Origin: Ascaphus truei
Taxonomy: Eukaryota; Chordata; Amphibia; Anura; Ascaphidae
Direction: 5' to 3'
Length of the DNA stretch: 64,000 bases
Assembly: GCA_036426205.1 (NCBI GenBank)
Contig: CM071568.1
Location: 232,101,727-232,165,726 of the forward strand
Position 1 is the first letter of the stretch. The number at the start of each line of letters is the position of its first letter. A program made the translations under genes and the position numbers. Shown one piece after another: positions 27,701 to 36,700 of the stretch. Below the pieces are notes generated by a model, which saw only the letters and a program-made list of their open reading frames with translations, did no database searches and was not told the DNA's origin.

Positions 27701-30700
27701 TCCCATCATTTCAATCAGGAAAATTAAATAACTTTGAATAATTTTACTTACTTATTGCCTGCACAATTCTGATTGGGGTGAGTGTTTTGTGCCACTGTTG
27801 GAACGGGGAGGAGTGTTTTTCCAGATAAAAGGCCTTTCACGACATGCATCTTGTTCTTCATATATTCCACATGATGCTCCACATCTTGTGAAATGACATA
27901 TGGCCAGGACTGATGATTCTTCTTATTAGAAAGAACCGGAACTAAAACCTGATGGAAAGAATTACATATGTAGGGACAGCAGCATTTTATTTTCCTGAAA
28001 TATCTAACATTTCAAAGGAGCCAAAAACATCATATGTTAATGCTCCAGAATAATACAATGTAAAAAAACATTTGATGCTTTTCTATACTGAAAAAAAGCA
28101 TTGAATCTTTCTGAAGGATGAACTTTTTTAAAGGTACTGTAACTGGTAATGATACCGTACTGGGACAGTAACTGGTACTGATACTGTACTGATACTGTAC
28201 TGGGGTTATAACTGGTACTGATACTGTACTGGGGTTATAACTGGTACTGATACTGTACTGGGGCTGTAACTGGTAATGATACTATACTGGAACTGAAACT
28301 GGTACTGATACTGTACTGGGACTGTAACTGGTAATGATACTGTACTGGGGCTGTAACTGGTAATGATACTGTACTGGGACTAATACTGTACTGGTGCTGT
28401 AACTGGTAATGATACTGTACTGGGACTCTGACTGGTAATTATGCTGTATTGGTACTTTAACTGGTACTGATACCATACTGGGACGGTAACTGGTAATTAT
28501 ACTGTACTGGGACTGTAACTGGTACTGATACACTGTACTGTACTGGGGCTGTAACTGGTACTGATACACTGTACTGTACTGGGGCTGTAACTGGTACTAA
28601 TACTGTACTGGGGCTGTAACTAGCAATTTACTGTACTTGGACTGTAACTGGTAATTATACTGTACTGGGACTGTAACTGCTAATGATACTGTACTGGGAC
28701 TGTAAGTGGTAATGATACTGTACTGGGACTGTAACTGGTAATTATACTGTACTGGTACTGATACTGTACTGGGGCTTTAACTGGTACTGATACTGTACTG
28801 GGGCTGTACCTGGTACTGATACGGTACTGGGGTTGTAACTGGTAAGGATACTGTAACTGGTACTGATACTGTACTTGGACTGTACTGTAGTGCCGACGAG
28901 TATTCTAAAACAAATCTGGGGCAATCACCAACAAGACCCAGGTACTTGCTGGGTACAGTAAAAAAGCCAAATGGACCAGGGGTTGGGAATTAGTTAAGAT
29001 GTAACTGAGATAAACAATATGCAGTTTAGAAAACTGAAAAATGTTTTCCTAAACACTTTATTTTTATTATCTCTGTCTCTGTGTTAACTAATTCAACAAT
29101 ATTGTAAGTTGCCCACGAGGTATACATGCATATTTCTTTACTTACCTCTGCAGTTCCGTTGGGACATGCAACGCGTTGAAAAACTTAACTGTAAATTGGG
29201 CGCAGCTGTTGCCGAAAATATTTGTTAGCGTATTTTACTAATCCTAGCATTCTATTTTTAAGTGTATATACTTCTCTAAAGATAAATCAGTCTCCACAAG
29301 TTAAAATAGGTAAAAAGAACAATAAATAATCCAATTAATTCATTTTTTTTAAACTCCTACAAAAGTATTTGTCAGAGCAGCTCATACATGAAAGACACAG
29401 CTGTTTATATTTTACTGCTCTAATCGTCATAAGAGATAAGAGATGAAAAATATTCCTGCCCATTGTTCTTTTTATCTTGCATATGACAATTTCTTATTTC
29501 CCCATTGTTACAGGAAGGAACATTCCTTGAAATAAATATTTACACTGTAATCAGCTGCTATTGTGACATTTGGAGTAATAGTCAATAAAAGATATGAACC
29601 CCTTTGTTTCAGGAGATGCCTGCAATGCATTGCTCTGACAATCAAGTAAACAGAGCTTGTATGATTCGCCAGCAATGATTTCCACAGTCTTGTTTATTGG
29701 TCTTAGCAACGAATGAGAGGAAACGCTACTCTCTTGCAACATCAACGCTGGTAGTAAAACACTTTGCGTTTGACAGGTAGAAAACTGCCTTGTAGATTAG
29801 AAGTTCAAGTTTTCCTCCCCTGATTGAAACAACTTTTAATCAATATGATAATCACTAGAAGTAGAAGGATTTGCTAATAAAATGCGGAACCAAAAATAGT
29901 GTAAATAATATTTAAAAAGTGCTTTAGCTATTAATATCCAGCATTTTGATGTGTTTTATTACTTTGTTTTGTAACGTTTGATGTTTAGCATTAGCTTGTG
30001 CTTTATTCACCATTAGCCAAAACGTCAAATCTAGGTAAAACACAGTATATTCTTGAAGTGAGCAGACGTACTGGTTTGACCGGGACAGTAAAATTTGTAG
30101 AGGTCCTGTCACGGCATCCCAAAAGGTCATGTAAAATGACATACAGTTAGGTCCGGAAATAATTGGACACTGACACAATTTTCATCATTTTGGCTCTGTA
30201 CGCCACCACAATGGATTTGAAATGAAACAACCGTGATGCAATAGAAGTGCAGACTTTTAGCTTTAATTCAAGGGGTTGAACAAAAATATTGTATGAAACA
30301 TTTAGGAATTGCAACCATTTTCATACACAGCCCCCTTATTTAAGGGGCTCAAATGTAATTGGACAAATTAAAACAATCATAAATAAAATGTTCATTTTTA
30401 ATACTTTGTCGAGAATCCTTTGCAGGCAATGACTGCTTGAAGTCTGGAACGCATGGATACCTCCTTTGTGATGCTTTGCCAGTCCTTTACGGCAGCTGTC
30501 GTCAGTTGTTGTTTGTTCGTGGGTCTTTCTGCCTTGAGTTTTGTCTTCAGCAAGTGAAATGCATGCTCGATTGGGTTGAGATCAGGTGATTGACTCGGCC
30601 ATTGCAGAATATTCCACTTCTTTGCTTTAAAAAACTCCTGGGTGGCTTTCGCAGTATGTTTTGGGTCATTGTCCATCTGTAAAGTGAAGTGCCGTCCAAT

Positions 30701-33700
30701 CAACTTCGCAGAATTTGGCTGAATCTGAGCAGACAATATATTCCTATAAACTTCAGAATTCATCCGTCTGCTTCTGTCTTCTGTCACATCATCAATAAAC
30801 ACTAGTGACCCAGTGCCATTGTAAGCCATGCATGCCCATGCCATCACACTGCCTCCACCATGTTTTACAGAGGATGTGGTATGATTCGGATCATAAGCCT
30901 TCTCCATACTTTTTTCTTCCCATCATTCCGGTACAGGTTGATCTTGGTTTCATCTGTTCAAAGAATGCTGTTCCAGAACTGGGCTGGCTTTTTTTAGATA
31001 TTGTTAGGCATAGTCTAATCTGACCTTTCTATTCTTGAGGCTTATGAACTGTTTGCACCTTGTGGTGAACCCTCTGTATTTGCTCTCGTGAAATCTTCTC
31101 TTTATGGTAGACTTGGATAATGATATGCCTACCTCCTGGAGAGTGTTCTTCACTTGGCTGGATGTTGTGAAGGGGTTTTTCTTTACCATGGAAAGGATCA
31201 TCCACCACTGTTGTCTTCCGTGGACTTCCAAGCCTTTTTGTGTTGCAGAGCTCACCAGTGCATTCTTTTTTTCTCAGAATGTACTAAACTGTTGATTTCG
31301 CCATTCCTAATGTTCCTGCTATCTCTCTGATGGATTTTCTTTTCTTTTGCAGCCTAAGGATGCCCTGTTTCACTTGCATTGAGAGCTCCTTTGACCGCAT
31401 GTTGTGGGTTCACAGCAACAGCTTCCAAATGCAAATGCCACACCTGGAATCAACTCCAGACCTTTTACCTGCTTAGTTGATGATGAAATAACGAAGGAAT
31501 AGCCCACACCTGTCCATGAAACAGCTTTTTAGTCAATTGTCCAATTACTTTTGGTCCCTTGAAAAAGAGGGGGCTACATATTAAAGAGATGTAATTCCTA
31601 AACCCTTCCTCCAATTTGGATGTGAATACCCTCAAATTAATGCTGATAGACTGCTTTTTAAGGCCATACTCATTATTTAACTGTAACTAGAATTTATTTG
31701 ATTACACAGCCGAAATAACAAAACGTGTATCAGTGTCCAATTATTTCCGGACCTTACTGTATTTGTACGTGCGAGCGCAGACTGCGCATGTGCGAGCCTC
31801 TTCGGGAGCAGCGCCGGACCTGAGGCCTCCCAGTCCCTCCCTCCCCAAGGTAAACTGTGTGTGTTTGTGTAGCTGAGTGGTTTGTGTGGGGGGGTGGGGG
31901 GAGGTGGATGTGTGTGTGCCTTGGAGAGAGGAGTGGTGTGTGTATTTTGTGTGGGCGGACACTGTGTGTGTGTTTTAGGAGGGAAGCTGTGTGTGTCTTG
32001 GGGGGAGCTGCATGTGTGATTCATTGGAGGGAGATGTGTGGAGGAGGGGGGCATTGAGTGAGTGATAGAAGGGGTGTAAGAGAGGAGGAGAATGTAAGGG
32101 GGAGAGTGGGGAAAGAGGGGGGGAAGTTGGGTGTAAGTGATAGAGAGGGGGAAGAGAGAGGGGTACGTGAGTGAGAGGGGTGCGTGAGTGAGGGGTGCAT
32201 GAGTGAGGGGTGCATGAGTGAGTGAGGGGTGCATGAGTGAGTGAGGGGTGCATGAGTGAGAGAGGGGTGCGTAAGTGAGAGGGGTCACTGAGAGAGGGGT
32301 GCGTGAGTGAGAGAGGGGTGCGTGAGTGTGAGAGGGGTGCGTGAGTGTGAGATGATTAATAAATAATTTGGTCTTTTATCCCAGTTTGTCACTTTAATAA
32401 TATGGTCACCTTATATTTTGACACATGTATATGAATGGTTTAACCCTTAGGGAATCTAGGCTGACACCTAGGGCGGCAAAATTTGGTGGGCGGCAAAAAA
32501 CTGGGGATTCCACGTAGCCGCAGTGTTGACAATGGGGGGAACAGCTTGGAGTAGTGTCCCGGGCCCGGACACCCTGCCGGAAACTCTAATATGTGCCAGA
32601 TCCCTAGAAGTGTCTCTTAGAGCAGGAATGCTAGAGGCCAGGAGAACTGACAGGAGCGTCCGGAGACACCCCAGGCTCATACCTCCGTCTCCTCCCTCCC
32701 TGGCACATAATAACCCCCACTCCCTTCCCAGGGATACAAACTACCTCCCCCTCAAAGGCACATAACTATACACCCCCCAAACCCCACACACATAGCTATA
32801 CCTCCCTAGTACGAGAATGTACAAATCAGTATCATATTCTCCTTTAAATCTGTAATTATAAATGCTGAATTTTTATTCCTACTAATGCACAATATTAAGT
32901 TTTTTTTAAGTTAATTGTGGGTGGAGGCGCTAGGCTGAAAGTCCCCCTAGGGTACTTAATACCCTTGCACCGTCCCTGTATATGAATGTGGATGGTACAC
33001 TGTTTCACCAGCGCAATGAGATCACACAGAAGGCCAGGCTGTCCTGGAACTTGTGCTTTGACAGTAGCAAGGCTGATAGGAAAGTATTCATAACAATTGC
33101 CAGCATAGTATAACATTTATTTAGAAACATTTTGTGGGCCAAAATGAAACAATGGTAGGGACATGTCTAAAAGGTTGAATCTGGGGGTTTGATGCCTTTT
33201 TACAACAATCATACATCTATATGTATTTTCAAATAATTTAATAAGTTTGTTTCTAAACATGAAAGGCTGAGCCAGGGGAGAGGTTAGATTTCCTCCGTGT
33301 TACTGTGTGTTTAACAAGAGCTACAATACCATAAGTAAAGTCTCCTGTCTTATCTTAATTGTCTTTTTAATGGACACAGGGTGGGGTGAGGGTGGAAGAA
33401 ACACTTTATTGACAAACATTTAAACCCTAATTTAGAGTTTCAGATAATAAGCAACCCTTGCCTGATTTCCAAGGAAACTAAATCAGACAAACAGTTTGTT
33501 TACATTCGGTAAAGGGCGACAATTTCATTGTTACATTCTTAATGAACAGTTGTGATTTTTCAGCTATGAGGCATTGCACTTGTAAGATCTATATTAGTCC
33601 TCAAAATGCACAATATATCCTCAAATTACAGCTGATTAGCCCTTGTTACATGACAACAATCACTAACAGTCTCATTAGCAATCTCTATGCGGGTTACTAA

Positions 33701-36700
33701 TCAAAAGTCTTCTGGCTGGAATCCTGTGCAAAACCCCCACCAATTAGAAAAATCTCATTGCCTTTAGTGGGGTATTCATTTATTTAATACATCTGATACT
33801 ATTTTGTACAAAAGTAATGCAGTTAGGAGACTTATGAATAGCAAGTAACTTTAGTGATAATAGGTTATATACTGTTAGGGTATAGGTCTTTTTGAATTAT
33901 TTCTGAATATTTCCCTACCAATGTTTGTCCAAGTTTGTAACACAAGTTAGAGTAACTTGTACTGCCTATAGGCTGATAAATCTAAATGTGCATGATATTT
34001 TCATGCGGTATTGTTGTGCTTTTTGGGGGGATTTGGGGTCTAAATTTGAAAACACTAAACAGGTTTTACATTTTGAAACATGTTGAAAATGGCAAAGAGA
34101 ATGCTGGATAGCCGAGTTATTTCACTGTATTCCAACTATAGTCTGTAGGCATACATGACACTTTATATTCTAGCTGTATTTGTTGTTGTTGATATTGTTA
34201 GGGTGGCTGAGTGCTATACTGCAAAGTAAACAGTTGCATCACACACAGCACAGTTACAAAAAAAATCCAAAAGGAAATCTAACCTACAAAAAGTAGGACA
34301 GCATCAAACAGTACACCACAGATTTGGACGTTCCCTTGGGAACCAGAAGGTCAGTCAATTTGTTTTTATCATGCTTTCAGTTAATACGACCTTTTCTTGG
34401 CATTTGCTTTTGGTGCACTGTTTTATTCTTTTGTACAATTTTGTGTTTTAAATTCAAATATATGATTCACAGCGGCGGTATACTTTAATGGGGTGTCACT
34501 TACACCCCAATAGTTGAGAAATTAAGATAAAGTCCAAAGGCTGATAAAACAAAATCCCTTGAGTAGTCAGTCCTACTAGATGCCAACTAGAGACGGGTGA
34601 ACGTGCTAGGAATTTTGCGAAAGTTCGAAAATGCCAAATTGTTTATATGGCCAATCCGGACTCGGGCGAAAAATTCCCCCATCTCTAATGCCAACTTGTA
34701 AATTATAACTTGAAACGGAAAAAAAGGGCAAACAATAAAGTAACATCTGCTTTAAATATATTGTAGCATATTCACAGCAGAAGGGTGTATTGGCAATAAT
34801 ACATTTTTGAAGTAGTTCTTGTTCACTTGCTTTAAAGCTGCAGTTCAAGCAATATCCTACGTGTTTGTTTTTTTAATAAATCAGTTCTCTACTATGAGAA
34901 AAAACTTGTAGCATTTAAAAAAAATTGTGTAACGAGCATTTTTTGTTCCTAAAGTAAACATTTACAAAGTCACATCCCCTTCCTCTTCTGAAACAGGCTC
35001 TGGCACACCCCTTTTTAAGCCCTGTCCTCTCTCTAGCAGTTCACCAATTGTATCTAGTGACTGCCTGGTCACATGATCTTTCCCACAGAACATTGGATCT
35101 TGGGTCCTCTTCTGCTGCCAGTTAGTGAACCCCCAAGCTGAATCTTTGCTGATCGATCATAGGAGAATGGAACGATCGGAAACGTAGCTAATTACTTGTC
35201 AGTGTGTATACAGGGAAAATAGGATTGGTAGATTGTATTGGTGCACATATCAATGGATTATTTTTTTTTTTTTAACCGGCAGCTTGAATTGCAGTTTTAA
35301 CACTAAGGCAGCGTCCATAGAGTGGCAGAGCGCGCGGACGCATCCGCACGCTGAGCAATCAGACTGCCTAAAGGCAGTGATCGCGTCTATACAGCGTGTG
35401 TGCGGGAGGGGGTGCGCGATGCGCGTGAAATCAGTCAAAACTGATTTCTCGCGCGATAGGGCGGTCACGTGAGCGGTTCGCTCAATGAGGGCGAACCAGC
35501 TCCGTGACATCACTGGCCAACCCATAGACACGCCCCTGGACGGTGCACGTACTAAGGCCAGGGAAAGCACCCGCTTTCCCTCAGCCTCCGCGTGCCTCCA
35601 CACGGCTGCTGTGTCTATGGATGCAGCCTTACTGTGTGCTGACCTATCTCTCTATGGCAGTTTACAATATGCTATGCTGCAGAAGCTGATAATTTACTAG
35701 ATTCTCAATATCATACCTCCTCTACTAGAGCAGATGTCTGACTGAGTGATGTGCAGGATAGTTCCCCAAATATGAGGTCTCTCTTGAAATTTTCTTTCCC
35801 AATGCATGTTGACATCTTCTTCATAATGTACACTGCTTTACTTTTCATATTAATGCCAATCTGCAGAACACAGAAACACATTATCACTTATCAATGTATC
35901 AATTTATCCAAACTTTTTGCTCTTGGGTGTTTGCGCTTCATTTGTATTTAAAGTATTTCATGTGGTTAACTATTGTTTAAAAAATATGTTCAGTGTAACT
36001 AATCATAGGTAAATCTCCCAAATGTCCTGCTTCACCCAACACAGTGCCGCTTTGCCCAGATCTCTAAAAAAGCACAAATAGGATAAATAACTGTGGATTG
36101 CATATAAGGCTTATTACATAATGATATGTTCTTTTAGATAAAGTATACCATATTATGATTTTAGAGCAGCCTCCTACTGCATCTACAATATATTGTTGGC
36201 TAAATCGGTTACCCTTGGGCGTGCCAGAAATGTGTCCTCCATACCCATAGGCATAAACATTCTGAATTGGTTAAATAATAAGGCAGAGCAGTTTGAACTT
36301 AATTTTACAAAGAATTGTTCAATGCTCTAAAAATAGACACGTATAGAGCATTTTTATAGTTAATTTCTTACTCTTTAAAAATGAATTGCAACTGTAGATT
36401 TGTGAGCAAAAAAGTATTGGTTCTCTGGGTTTGTAAATAAAAGACAGTGTTACTGAGAACCCTCTAAATCCATCACCTAATACCTTCTTCATAGCAGCAG
36501 GTTTCACTTAGGACTGGTCTACTCCCTATTTCATTAAACTGGATAGATGAATACGTTTAGTCTAAATCTCTTCAATAATTTACATTAGCCGTGTCCCAAA
36601 GGATGGAATATTTGCAAATAAGGATTCCTTATAGCACTGATGTGATTAACGGGTTAAAATTCTGTGATTTACACCAAAAAATCTATCAAGTTTAAACATT

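Noticed and set aside
28128..28892. Regular ~30-bp repeats resembling a CRISPR array or a Tyr/Gln-repeat protein
   Set aside because: No unique spacers between repeats; the units are contiguous and degenerate, so it is a minisatellite in an intron.
31677..32288. 203-codon Pro/His/Thr-rich minus-strand frame
   Set aside because: Translation of GT/GA minisatellites next to the Tc1 end.
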